The notes below the pieces were generated by a model. The model had not been told where the DNA came from. It was given only the letters and a program-made list of their open reading frames with translations, and ran no database searches. From Geomobilibacter sp964432205 (lineage in GTDB: Bacteria; Desulfobacterota; Desulfuromonadia; Geobacterales; DSM-12255), in assembly GCA_964432205.1 (NCBI GenBank), contig CAYSMK010000026.1, forward strand, positions 1-64,000: a stretch of 64,000 nt of DNA, in the 5' to 3' direction. Of this stretch, positions 48,701 through 56,971 are shown piece after piece; positions within the stretch are counted from its first letter, which is position 1, and every line of letters starts with the position of its first letter. The position numbers and the translations under genes were made by a program.

Positions 48701-48844
48701 CGGTAGATCAAGCTTCAGCCATAACCAACAACTTGCGATACCCTGGGCAGTATTACGATGAAGAGACAAACCTGCACTACAACTGGCACCGGGACTATGA
48801 CCCGGAGACGGGGCGGTATACGCAGGTTGATCCGATTGGCTTTG
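45787..48844 (+). repeat. RHS core repeat, copy 2
   Basis: Second copy of the RHS core (see 41379-44448). Homology begins with the codons for REKSGQRRNF, before any usable start codon, and ends at the DPIGF codons where the tips diverge. Confidence 0.9.
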
Positions 48845-49455
48845 TTGCGGGAGATTTGAATATATATAGGTATGTCCAAAATAATAGTATTAATTTATTT
48901 GATACGTTTGGTTTTTGGACATCAACACCAGGATTAAATGTGCACCTGGAAACTATTGAGGCAGTTATCCCAAGGAATCCTAATAACTTTATATTTGTAG
49001 GGGGTATGTCACGAAACAATATTATTAAAACACTCGAAAGATCACAAACCTATGCTGATAGTAATCAATTCCAGGATACAAAACATGCAATAAATCATGC
49101 AATGAGAGGGTTGAAGAGCGATGGTTGCGAACAAAGTGTAGAAGAAGCCAACAGGCTCGCAAATCAATTTGTTAAAAACCGTTTGCGCAGGGCAATTGAG
49201 CTTAAAAATAATGGACAGTACGAAGAGTCATTGATGATGTTTGGTATAGCCTTACACACTCTTCAAGATTCAACCTCTCCTTCTCATCATGGGTTCCAAC
49301 TCTGGACCGGTAAAGAATCAAATCCTGATAAATTTAAGCACGGGTCGTCAGAAATGCATTATCCAGGGGATAATAGTGATTTGTATAGTATTACAAGAGA
49401 TGCGTGGGCATGGTACAATTTAGGTCAAATACCAACTGGAGATATGTTTAACTGA
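45844..49455 (+). CDS. Orphan RHS cassette with a zinc phospholipase C-like tip
   Basis: 1203 residues if begun at GTG 45844, but homology to the main RHS core starts upstream at 45787 and there is no ribosome site or signal peptide, so it is probably a silent donor cassette. The RHS repeats match the main protein up to DPIGF; then the tip differs completely (about 205 residues). The tip holds DTKHAINHAMRGL, ALHTLQDSTSPSHHGFQLW and HGSSEMHYPGDN. The HxxQDxxxPSH pattern with extra His and Asp resembles zinc-dependent phospholipase C / P1 nuclease proteins. The membrane lipid is a likely target, or nucleic acid. A membrane protein gene follows at once. Confidence 0.75.
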   Translation: MLTVIEDPHGNRFVCNYDADENLISIDDGAGVRIATLTYTGGYISKLTDRDGREVNYRIDEKGRLVEVTGIVGEKSTYEYDQVGKTAGGPGYMVINGLDGSVFNRLLKKTDPEGHITTIEYKPQQLVVTKVTEPGGGVRTFDYDFQGYTFYSTDPRGNTTVFKVNVIGKLVSMTRNGRLMKKIDYLADRVQVITDEGGNSTRIQLNEQNDPIRITDGEGNETRIEYNQDWKIARITDPMGKVTSFDYNTKQDLIKVTDPLGQQTLLDYDSLGNVIRVTRGSGTETAITTYEYDARGNAVKVTDPENNVTTLGYDNYGHVTSITDASNNVTTITNDPLGQPLIVEDPLGNKRRFAYDKKGHVTTVTDELNRVSSYTYDFKGRVTSAVDPLNNRTSFTYDGEGNLIEKKELPGTVNERTTTFAYDIFNRLERITDPLGNTTRYDYSGTAGCSACSSGASNAIPAMITDPLGKVTNLTFDKAGRIKSLTDPMGYVTTLGRDRLGKPTRQTDANGNVTQYAYDPLGRLISQTDASGGITSFDYDGLGNLQSLTDPSDNSTTFAYDKAGRKTEETRPLGQSTGYTYCPNGLLHTATDGKGQITTYSYDKAGRLSEITYADTKKETFSYDAAGNLTGYTKDGISGTIAYDELGRKTQETVNYGGFTKSYSYSFDPTGTKQSYTSPEGTTYSYSYDKNNQPTQIAFAGKSITLAYQANRLTKTNLPGGVSTDFGYNANSWLSAIETKQNAAILASSQYGFDKVGNITQKTADALATNYGYDNTYQLTSADSESFSYDKTGNRTNSGYSHNANNELQATATASYTHDANGNTTSKTANGQTTTYGYNAANRLETVQLPDGRTATYSYDPFGRRIKKQVGSDITYYLYSDEGLIGEYDAAGDLKKGYGWLPDGIWGTNPVFQVDNGNYYFYQNDHLGTPQKLTNESGAVVWQATYAAFGQATVDQASAITNNLRYPGQYYDEETNLHYNWHRDYDPETGRYTQVDPIGFVAGDLNIYRYVQNNSINLFDTFGFWTSTPGLNVHLETIEAVIPRNPNNFIFVGGMSRNNIIKTLERSQTYADSNQFQDTKHAINHAMRGLKSDGCEQSVEEANRLANQFVKNRLRRAIELKNNGQYEESLMMFGIALHTLQDSTSPSHHGFQLWTGKESNPDKFKHGSSEMHYPGDNSDLYSITRDAWAWYNLGQIPTGDMFN

Positions 49456-49471
49456 AATAGGAGTAAATTGA

Positions 49472-49750
49472 ATGAAAGAGCCATTAAGCACTGATGATAT
49501 TCTTATTTACGGATTTGTACTAATATTTATGTTGCAAATATCAATTTCAATATTGATATGCAAATTACAAATATTCAAAATAGCTAGATTTATTTTTGTT
49601 ATTACGTATTTATCACTGGTTTTATTGCTATGGATGGTTATATTTATGTTTAAGATTTCAACAAGTATTGAAAGTATATTAATTGTTGGAGCTATAATAT
49701 CATATGTATTAGTATATATTATGGCAAAAACAATGAATAGAAAAAATTGA
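49472..49750 (+). CDS. Putative membrane immunity protein for the PLC-like tip
   Basis: 92 residues, three hydrophobic segments (about 11-30, 37-60, 66-85), AT-rich, with AGGAG ahead of ATG 49472. Placement 16 bases after the tip and an integral membrane topology suit protection against a membrane-directed toxin. No family recognised. Confidence 0.6.
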   Translation: MKEPLSTDDILIYGFVLIFMLQISISILICKLQIFKIARFIFVITYLSLVLLLWMVIFMFKISTSIESILIVGAIISYVLVYIMAKTMNRKN

Positions 49751-49820
49751 ATGACAATTAAAGAGTTCATCCATAGGCGTCAGGCACTGATAACTTGACA
49801 ACGTAGCAACTCTAATGACT

Positions 49821-49868
49821 TTAACCGATCATTGACATCGGCATAGTACGACACGACACCCCCTGCGG
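49821..49868. repeat. Cassette-flanking direct repeat, right copy
   Basis: Partner of 45675-45724 (TTAACCGATC, then CGGCATAGTACGACACGACA and a C-rich end). With the left copy it brackets a 4.1-kb unit: core, tip and immunity gene. Confidence 0.75.
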
Positions 49869-49972
49869 TAAACAGTCAGACCTTAATGCCTAAGGCACCT
49901 GAGGCCAAATATCAGGACCTTTCTGATGGGAACGATGCGAGATCATCTGTAACAAACAAGGAGGAAACCCGA

Positions 49973-50704
49973 ATGGTGAGTAGAAAAGCGGTAATCATTG
50001 CATCCCCCGACGTTACACCACGTCTGCCTGGCGTCGAAGTGGATGTCCGCAGCATCAAGGCATTTCTACTCTCTCCCACCGGCGGAGCCTGGGAAGACAA
50101 TGAGATCGAGATCCTGATGAATCCGCGAAAGGGAGACGTTCAGCGGAGCCTTGCTCTCGCAAATTTAATGGATTATGTGCTGATCACCTGCTCAGGCCAC
50201 GGTGAACATCATGTCGGTGAGAACTTCGAATCGACGACGATGTACCTCCGTGAAAACGAGAAGATGTACATACAGGAGATGAATCCGGGAAACCGCCGTC
50301 ACCTGGTGGTGGTAGACGTCTGCAGAAAAATCGTGCCAGTAGCGATTCACGAATCATTCTTCGCTGCCCAAAACCGGATGATCCGCAAGGCAGAGGTGGA
50401 CAGATGGGATGCGCGCAGGCTCTACGATAACGCCATCCTGTCCTGCGCGGAGGGCCGGATCGTGATGTACTCGTGCGACAAAAACCAGACTGCTGGTGAT
50501 GATGGGAATGGCGGTTACTTTACACAGGAACTGTTGAAGGCTCCTAGGGTTCTTTTGGAATCAGGAAAAATTAAAGGCAGGGTTGTTGGAGCTGATGATG
50601 CGTTTGAATACGCAAAGGCAAGGACAATAGCGCTGAATGCTCCGCAATGTCCCGTGTTCAATGCCGGACGTAGAAGGGATTTCTATCCTTTCGGGATTGT
50701 GTAA
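49973..50704 (+). CDS. Caspase-like cysteine protease (peptidase C14 type)
   Basis: 243 residues from ATG 49973, with AGGAGG eight bases upstream (the frame is open from 49886). The catalytic dyad is His76 in LITCSGHGEHH and Cys117 in HLVVVDVCRKI, each after a hydrophobic strand, as in metacaspases and bacterial caspases. An early RKAVIIASPDVTPRLPGVEV and DVRSIKAFL segment gives the first strand and helix. No sensor domain is fused. Bacterial caspases are often cell-death effectors in anti-phage systems, acting on a neighbouring protein. The only neighbour, three bases downstream, is a membrane protein, so the pair may be a self-contained module (inference). Confidence 0.8.
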   Translation: MVSRKAVIIASPDVTPRLPGVEVDVRSIKAFLLSPTGGAWEDNEIEILMNPRKGDVQRSLALANLMDYVLITCSGHGEHHVGENFESTTMYLRENEKMYIQEMNPGNRRHLVVVDVCRKIVPVAIHESFFAAQNRMIRKAEVDRWDARRLYDNAILSCAEGRIVMYSCDKNQTAGDDGNGGYFTQELLKAPRVLLESGKIKGRVVGADDAFEYAKARTIALNAPQCPVFNAGRRRDFYPFGIV

Positions 50705-50707
50705 CCT

Positions 50708-51553
50708 ATGAGTTCCGTCGGAACGAATTACGCCGAAAAATGGGACGGAATGAAGGTCAAGTACCTTGTCCTGGAGGATGACGACAAGTTCATTGTCTGC
50801 ATCGACGAGGATGTGGATGTCGACTGGATGACTGGCGCTGGCTTCCCCGGGCACAAAGACCAAAAGGCGTTTAACGATGTCCTCAATCGGATGGCGCTTC
50901 TCGAGAGCCAGCCGACTCACGACCTTGACGCGAAGATTCGGCTCAGCTTCAAAAGAATGCTCGGTGAAGCGGTGGCCAGAGGCCTTACCGGTGACTACGC
51001 CAACGCGGGAAAGATTCTCGACAAGGCGCAAGCATTCGTTTCGGCCCGCAAAGAAGAGCTGGCACGTTCTTGGTACCTTGCAACGGGAGCCTTCGTTACC
51101 GCGGCAGTACTGGCAGTGGGACTAGGTTCTTGGCTTGGACGCGACTCGATCCGCCAGGCGGTCGGGGACATCGTTTTCTGGCTGACAATCTCGGCCGTAG
51201 CTGGAGCTGCCGGGGCGTTTCTCTCCATCATCATGCGGATGGGCAAAGCTGCGGTGGATAGCTCTGCCGGGAAGACACTCCACCAACTGGAGTGTCTTTC
51301 GCGAATTGTCGCGGGGATGCTCTCGGCTGTCTTGGTTGGGCTGGCGGTCTATGCCGAAGTCATTTTTCCGATTTTCCGTAAGAGCGCGAACCCGTATGCA
51401 TTCCTGGTCTTCGTTTCGGTTGTCGCAGGGGCGAGCGAGCGGCTGGCACCCTCGCTGATCGAGACGTTCGAAAAGCAGGGGCTGAGGACTCGGGGAAAGC
51501 AACCACAGTCGGAGAAGTCGGATCTTCTGCCTGATGTTCAGGCTGTTGAGTAG
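50708..51553 (+). CDS. Four-helix membrane protein paired with the caspase
   Basis: 281 residues. A soluble N-terminal region (1-112) contains a helical segment ending in KAQAFVSARKEELARSWYL. Four predicted transmembrane helices follow (about 118-138, 152-172, 192-212 and 222-242), then a polar tail of about 35 residues. Family not recognised. Tight coupling to the caspase gene suggests a membrane effector, anchor or substrate; cleavage releasing or opening a pore would be a parallel to gasdermin systems but no sequence resemblance to gasdermin is seen. Confidence 0.7.
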   Translation: MSSVGTNYAEKWDGMKVKYLVLEDDDKFIVCIDEDVDVDWMTGAGFPGHKDQKAFNDVLNRMALLESQPTHDLDAKIRLSFKRMLGEAVARGLTGDYANAGKILDKAQAFVSARKEELARSWYLATGAFVTAAVLAVGLGSWLGRDSIRQAVGDIVFWLTISAVAGAAGAFLSIIMRMGKAAVDSSAGKTLHQLECLSRIVAGMLSAVLVGLAVYAEVIFPIFRKSANPYAFLVFVSVVAGASERLAPSLIETFEKQGLRTRGKQPQSEKSDLLPDVQAVE

Positions 51554-51598
51554 TAGAAAACCTGGGAACCATCGAAAGGGACATTTGAGATCTCGGCC

Positions 51599-52135
51599 TT
51601 GTTAATAACCTCAGTTGCCAAAAAGCTTAATTATCCAAAGGCTGCCTTCACGGTCATGCTAGCTGTTTACGGTGTCGTCTGTGCCAGCAGCGTCAATGAG
51701 GGGATGTTTCTCGATCGTGTGGATCTCATTGCCCATGAAGCAGGACACCTGCTGTTCGGCTATTTCGGTGAGTTCATCCTGGTCATCGGGGGCACCTTGG
51801 GGCAGCTTTTGGTGCCGGCGGGGATCGGCGTCTACTTCATGACTCGGCGGGAGTTCTTTTCGGCGACGGTCCTCCTCTTCTGGCTGGGACAGAACTTCCT
51901 GAATATCTCGGTGTACGTGAAGGACGCTGCGGCCATGGAACTCCCCATGGTAGGCATTGGCGGTGGCGACGTGATCCACGACTGGAACTATCTGCTGCTG
52001 AAGCTCAACATCCTGGCCTGGGATCAGACGGTGGGTAATCTGGTGTATGGGGTCGGTGTGCAGTTTATTATCGTGTCGATTGCTGGAGGTTGCTACTTTT
52101 CCTGGGAAAGAAAGGGGCCAGACAGTTCATTCTAG
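51599..52135 (+). CDS. Membrane protein with an HEAGH zinc motif
   Basis: 178 residues, about four hydrophobic segments. DLIAHEAGHLLFGYFGEF carries an HExxH motif within a hydrophobic stretch, as in M50 site-2-type proteases, and GGGDVIHDWNYLLLKLNIL offers a possible third ligand. Reaction and substrate unknown; it could be an inactive or reduced family member. The start is uncertain: TTG 51599 without a good ribosome site, or ATG 51656. The next gene overlaps it by 89 bases. Confidence 0.6.
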   Translation: MLITSVAKKLNYPKAAFTVMLAVYGVVCASSVNEGMFLDRVDLIAHEAGHLLFGYFGEFILVIGGTLGQLLVPAGIGVYFMTRREFFSATVLLFWLGQNFLNISVYVKDAAAMELPMVGIGGGDVIHDWNYLLLKLNILAWDQTVGNLVYGVGVQFIIVSIAGGCYFSWERKGPDSSF

Positions 52136-53531
52136 TCCTCTGCATATACTAATTGTCCTGATTTTCGCCCTGTTGCCGGCGGCCAATGCGGCTGGGCAGC
52201 GGCAGGTGCCGGGCGGCCAACTGGAGAGCCAGCTCCCTGCCAACGCACGCTGGGCGCTGACGGTCATAGACCTGAAAAGCGGTCGCGAGACCACGATGGG
52301 AAATGCCGACGGCGAGCTACTGACCCCCGGTTCGTTGACGAAGCTCTTCATTGCCGGAGCAGTACTGGAACGTACCGTCACGGGAAGTCCACCAGACCTG
52401 ACGACGATGCTGACCCATGACGGTGAACTGCGTGACGGGACGTTGCGAGGAAACCTCTACCTACAGGGGCGGGGAAATGCCCTGCTGACACCGGCCGATC
52501 TCAGGGTGGCGGCGACCCGGCTTGCCGAGCAAGACCTCAAGCGGATCAGCGGCGATGTCGTCGTTGACCCGACGCTCTTTGATGCAAGGGGACTGGAACG
52601 AAGCCGTCCCGGTCCGGGGTATGCCCCGCCCGGAGCGCTTGGCCTGGACCTGCACACGGTGGCGATAACGGTAACGCCGACTTCGGTCGGCAAATCGCCG
52701 CTGGTGACGGTGGAGCCGGCAAATGACGCCGTACGGTTGGCGGTGGAGGCCCGGACCACGGCACCCACAACCGGGACCATCACTGTCAGTCAACTGGACG
52801 ATACCGCCTTCCGGGTAAACGGCAACATCGCCGCCGGCACAGCACCGACGAAGCAGCGCTTTGCCCTACGCCATCCGGAGCGATTCGCCGGCGAGGTGCT
52901 GGCAACGGTACTGCGGCAGCAGCAGATAGTAATCCAGGGAACGGTGCGTAGCGGCACCTTGCCGCCAACGGCAAAGACACTGACGACCATCAGCGCACCA
53001 TCTTTGCCGCAGCTGCTGCGGGAGATGAACCTGAACAGCCTGAACGTGGTCGCGGACAACCTGCTTCTAACCCTGGGTGCCGAACGGTTCGGCTCGCCGG
53101 GAACGGTAGCCAAGGGTTCGCAGGCGGTGAGAGAGTTTCTGGCAAAGCTCGACCTGCCGGTTAACGAAGTTACAGTGGTGGATGGATCAGGGCTATCGCG
53201 AGAGAACCGGGTCTCGACCTCTTTTATGGCTCGCTACCTGACGAAGATTTCCGGCCAATCATGGTTCGAGCAATTCCATGCGTCCCTGTCACGGGCCGGG
53301 CTGGAGGGAACGGCCCGCACCATCGGCTATCGCAATGAACGGTTCCGGGTCAAGACCGGCATTTTGGAGGATGTCTTCGCCCTGGCCGGATACGGGGTGA
53401 ACAGTGCCGGACATAACCTGGCCTTTGCCGTTATCGTCAACATGCCCGGAGCGGCACAGATGGACGTGCAGCAGTACAGTGCTGAAGTAATGAGATTCCT
53501 GACGGACACTGTTATCGAGGGGATACAATGA
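52047..53531 (+). CDS. dacB: D-alanyl-D-alanine carboxypeptidase/endopeptidase, PBP4 (S13) type
   Basis: Periplasmic serine peptidase that trims or cuts peptidoglycan cross-links. The penicillin-binding motifs are all present: SxxK as PGSLTKLF (Ser96 in this numbering), SxN as SLNVVADN, and KTG as RVKTGILED. About 470 residues after the signal region LHILIVLIFALLPAANA, the normal PBP4 size. The start is unclear: ATG 52047 lies inside the previous gene and adds 30 residues before the signal peptide; a shorter start is likely. It leads the operon of secreted proteins and overlaps the next gene by an ATGA. Confidence 0.88.
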   Translation: MGSVCSLLSCRLLEVATFPGKERGQTVHSSPLHILIVLIFALLPAANAAGQRQVPGGQLESQLPANARWALTVIDLKSGRETTMGNADGELLTPGSLTKLFIAGAVLERTVTGSPPDLTTMLTHDGELRDGTLRGNLYLQGRGNALLTPADLRVAATRLAEQDLKRISGDVVVDPTLFDARGLERSRPGPGYAPPGALGLDLHTVAITVTPTSVGKSPLVTVEPANDAVRLAVEARTTAPTTGTITVSQLDDTAFRVNGNIAAGTAPTKQRFALRHPERFAGEVLATVLRQQQIVIQGTVRSGTLPPTAKTLTTISAPSLPQLLREMNLNSLNVVADNLLLTLGAERFGSPGTVAKGSQAVREFLAKLDLPVNEVTVVDGSGLSRENRVSTSFMARYLTKISGQSWFEQFHASLSRAGLEGTARTIGYRNERFRVKTGILEDVFALAGYGVNSAGHNLAFAVIVNMPGAAQMDVQQYSAEVMRFLTDTVIEGIQ

Positions 53532-56500
53532 AACGACTATTCATTCCATTCATGATCGTGGCGCTGCTCTGCTGTCAGGCCGCCGTTGCGACGCGTGCCG
53601 AGGCAGTCTGCGCCCAGGTATCCATCGAGATCCTGCAGGAAGTTACCCTTGAGCGGGTGGCCTTTGACGCGAAACTGGTCATCTCCAATAGCATCACCGA
53701 TAAGAGCCTGGACAACGTAAGGGTGGATGTGCTGATCAAGGACGCCAGCGGCGCCAGCAAAGACACCATCTTCTTTGTCCGCAAGCCCGAATTGACCGGC
53801 ATCTCCGGGGTTGACGGTACCGGATCGGTGCCGGCAAGCGATCGGGCAGAGTCCCACTGGCTCATCATCCCTTCTCCGGGGGCAGGTGGCGAGGCAGCGG
53901 CCGGCAAGGAATACTGGGTGGGGGCCACCCTGACCTACACCATCGGCGGGGTACAGGAGGTGCTGCCGATCAACCCGGCCAGGATCACCGTGAAGCCGAT
54001 GCCGCAACTGGTCTTCGACTACTTCATGCCGGCCAATGTCCTCGGGGACAACCCGTTCACCCCCCAGGTTGAGCCCCCGGTAGTGTATCCCCTGGCGGTA
54101 CGGGTACTGAACGACGGTTACGGCCCGGCCAACAAACTGAAGATCGATTCTGCCCAGCCAAAGATCGTGGACAACAAGGACGGACTGCTGATCAACTTTA
54201 AGATTCTCGGTGCCACGGTGAACGATGGCCAGGTAACCCCCTCGCTGGCGGTCCCCCTTGGCGACCTGCCGAGCAAGAAGGCGGCAACCGCCGCCTGGCA
54301 GATGATCTCCACCCTCTCAGGCAAATTCATCGAGTTCAAGACGAGCTTTTCCCATGCATCCGAGCTGGGGGGGGAACTGACCTCCCTGATCCGGGAGACC
54401 AATGCCCATTTCCTGACACACATGGTGAAGGTGAATCTGCCGGGGCGGGACAACCGGCTCGATTTCCTCGCCGATGTAAACCAGATCGGCGGCTTCATCT
54501 ATGAATCCGAGATCCCCACCGGCTCAACATCCATGGCCGACGCCAAAACTCCGGTAACCGTACTGGTGCCCCTGACGCCCCCTCCCCGGCCGACTCCGAC
54601 GGCTCCTACCGTCAACCTGACTCTGCCGACCGGAACGGACGGCTGGGTCTACGCGAAACTGACCGACCCGTCCCAGGGGCTCCTGAAGCTGCTTGACGTA
54701 GTGCGGGCAGACGGAGTGCATCTCGACCCCAACAACTTCTGGGTCGATCAAGGACTGGACCAGGACTTCAAGAAAACCTGGACCCTGCAGATCGTCGACT
54801 ATCGCAAGGACACCGCGGTGACCGGGTCCTATTCCCTGGTCTTTGTCCAGCCGGAAGCCGACACGACTCCTCCGGTCACTACGCTGACCTTTAGCGGGCC
54901 GGTGACCGGCAATGGGCCGTTCAGCATCACTCCGCAAACGTCATTGATCCTGACCTCCACCGATAACGATGGGGGGAGTGGCGTGGAGGCGATGTTCAAG
55001 AAGGTGATCGGCCAGGACAGCGATTTTGTGCCGGCATACCCGTTCACGCTAGCAACGGCGGGAACCTATACGGTGCAGTACTACAGCGTTGACCGGGCCG
55101 GCAACGTGGAGACTGCCAGAAATGCGATGGTGACGGTAGACGATGGCGCTCCGGTCATCGGTTCATTCAGCGCTTCGCCCACCACCTTCGCACCCCAGGC
55201 CCCGAAAGGGGTAGCGGCCGCTCGAACCGCTGACTTGTCCCTGACCGCCACCGATGCCGCTCCGACGCTTTCGGTCGAGGTGCAGATTGCATCCGGGACA
55301 ACGTTCCAGGCCGACAAGGTGGTGCGGACCCTGAAGGGAACGGTGACCAGCGGTTCGGCGGCGCATCTTTCCTGGGATGGCAAGGATGCGGCGGGCAAGT
55401 GGGTGGCCAGCGGCCAGTACGTAGCCCGGGCCAGGGTGACGGATGGACTGGACAACCCGGCGGATTCGACCGCCCCGTCACACACGACAACCCGCGATAC
55501 GAACGTCACCATCGGGGAGTGGTTCGTCGGCGCTGCCATCGACGCTGTAACGGCGGAACAGCTGCATCCGCGGGTGAACGGCAGCAGGGTGGTCTGGCAG
55601 GATCAGCGCAATGGGGTCTGGGATATCTACACCAAGGTGGTCGACCGCAGCGCCCCACAGAGTGGCACATCAGTCCGGGTGACCAACGGCGACACCGACC
55701 ACGAACAGCCGGCAGTGGATGGCAACGTCATCGTCTGGCAGGAAAAGCAGGGAGTCAAGAGCGACATCTACGGCTATCGCCTCGATACCCAGGCGACAAT
55801 CCCCATCGCTACCGGCCCCGGCGACAAGATCAAGCCTGCCATTGCCGGCGACTGGGTCGTCTGGCAGGGGAATGCCGCCGGCAACTGGGACATCTACGCC
55901 TACAATCTGACGACCCTGGAGAACGTCCAGATCACCTCGCACGAGCGAGATCAGGTCAACCCGGCTATCGCAGGTAATGTTGTGGTCTGGGAGGATTACC
56001 GCCACGGCCTGGCGGAGATTTATCAGTACACCCTGGATCCGAATCCGGCCCTGCGCCAGGAAAAGCGGATAACCTTCAACATGGAGCAGCAGACAGAGCC
56101 GACCATGGTCACAAACGGCATAGCCTGGACCGACAGGCGCAACGGCCAGCAGGACATCTATTTTTACGATCCGGTTCGGGGTGAGCTGAGGATTACCTAT
56201 GGGGCAGGCGATCACAGCCAGGTTGCCCTTGGTCAGGATCTCCTCGTTTACACCGATTTTGAGGCCGGCAGCAACGATCCCAATCTGTCGTATCGTTCGT
56301 TGTCCAGCGGCGCCGGCGGTCGGCTGACCAGCGACCCAAACCGCCAGGAAGAACCGGCGGTGGGGGATCGACTGGTACTCTGGCAGGACAACCGGGACGG
56401 TCGTTACCAGATATACGCTGCACCATTCGAAACGACCCCGGTGCCGGTAGATGTCGCACTGCAGCCGGGATTCAACCTGGTGGCCATCGGCACGGCCCTG

Positions 56501-56971
56501 AAGTCCGCCTACCCGACGGCGGCCCAGTTGATGGCCCAGGCTGACAGCCTGGGGATCGAGCGGGTGCTTTCCTACGATCCGGAAACCAATAGTTACCGGG
56601 AAACTTCCGCGGCTAACGGCGACTTCCCGCTTATCGTGGGCAACGGATTGGTGGTCTACGCCGCCAGGGCCTCGACGCTCCGGCTGGCCGACAGCGGGGA
56701 AACTGCAGCTTACACCCTGCGCCAGGGTCCCAACCAGATCGGCATCCTGGCGGCACCGTACGGCTTTGGTGCCAATGACCTGATCCGGTCGGTGGGGCTG
56801 GAGAATATCCAGAGCATCCGTCGCTTCGATGCTGCAACGGGCACCTGGCAGACGGCGGCGGTGCGCGACGGTGGAAGCGGCCCCGAGATTGTCGGCCTGA
56901 ACTTCCCGATCATGGCGGGCGACGGCCTGATGATAACCATGAAGAAGCAGGTGGACCAGTGGACACCATGA
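53528..56971 (+). CDS. Large secreted beta-propeller protein
   Basis: 1147 residues. Signal peptide about 1-26. Beta-sandwich domains at about 27-460, an Ig-like domain near 465-545 (TPPVTTLTFSGP, YSVDRAGNVETA), a FlgD-like Ig segment (about 570-640: HLSWDGKDAAGKWVASGQYV), and a TolB-type propeller (about 660-975) with repeats such as VVWQDQRNGVWDIYTKV and VVWQGNAAGNWDIYAYN. The C-terminal 170 residues (FNLVAIG..., PNQIGILAAPYGFG) recur in secreted proteins of this group. It may bind sugars or proteins at the surface. It is joined to its neighbours by ATGA overlaps on both sides. Confidence 0.78.
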   Translation: MKRLFIPFMIVALLCCQAAVATRAEAVCAQVSIEILQEVTLERVAFDAKLVISNSITDKSLDNVRVDVLIKDASGASKDTIFFVRKPELTGISGVDGTGSVPASDRAESHWLIIPSPGAGGEAAAGKEYWVGATLTYTIGGVQEVLPINPARITVKPMPQLVFDYFMPANVLGDNPFTPQVEPPVVYPLAVRVLNDGYGPANKLKIDSAQPKIVDNKDGLLINFKILGATVNDGQVTPSLAVPLGDLPSKKAATAAWQMISTLSGKFIEFKTSFSHASELGGELTSLIRETNAHFLTHMVKVNLPGRDNRLDFLADVNQIGGFIYESEIPTGSTSMADAKTPVTVLVPLTPPPRPTPTAPTVNLTLPTGTDGWVYAKLTDPSQGLLKLLDVVRADGVHLDPNNFWVDQGLDQDFKKTWTLQIVDYRKDTAVTGSYSLVFVQPEADTTPPVTTLTFSGPVTGNGPFSITPQTSLILTSTDNDGGSGVEAMFKKVIGQDSDFVPAYPFTLATAGTYTVQYYSVDRAGNVETARNAMVTVDDGAPVIGSFSASPTTFAPQAPKGVAAARTADLSLTATDAAPTLSVEVQIASGTTFQADKVVRTLKGTVTSGSAAHLSWDGKDAAGKWVASGQYVARARVTDGLDNPADSTAPSHTTTRDTNVTIGEWFVGAAIDAVTAEQLHPRVNGSRVVWQDQRNGVWDIYTKVVDRSAPQSGTSVRVTNGDTDHEQPAVDGNVIVWQEKQGVKSDIYGYRLDTQATIPIATGPGDKIKPAIAGDWVVWQGNAAGNWDIYAYNLTTLENVQITSHERDQVNPAIAGNVVVWEDYRHGLAEIYQYTLDPNPALRQEKRITFNMEQQTEPTMVTNGIAWTDRRNGQQDIYFYDPVRGELRITYGAGDHSQVALGQDLLVYTDFEAGSNDPNLSYRSLSSGAGGRLTSDPNRQEEPAVGDRLVLWQDNRDGRYQIYAAPFETTPVPVDVALQPGFNLVAIGTALKSAYPTAAQLMAQADSLGIERVLSYDPETNSYRETSAANGDFPLIVGNGLVVYAARASTLRLADSGETAAYTLRQGPNQIGILAAPYGFGANDLIRSVGLENIQSIRRFDAATGTWQTAAVRDGGSGPEIVGLNFPIMAGDGLMITMKKQVDQWTP

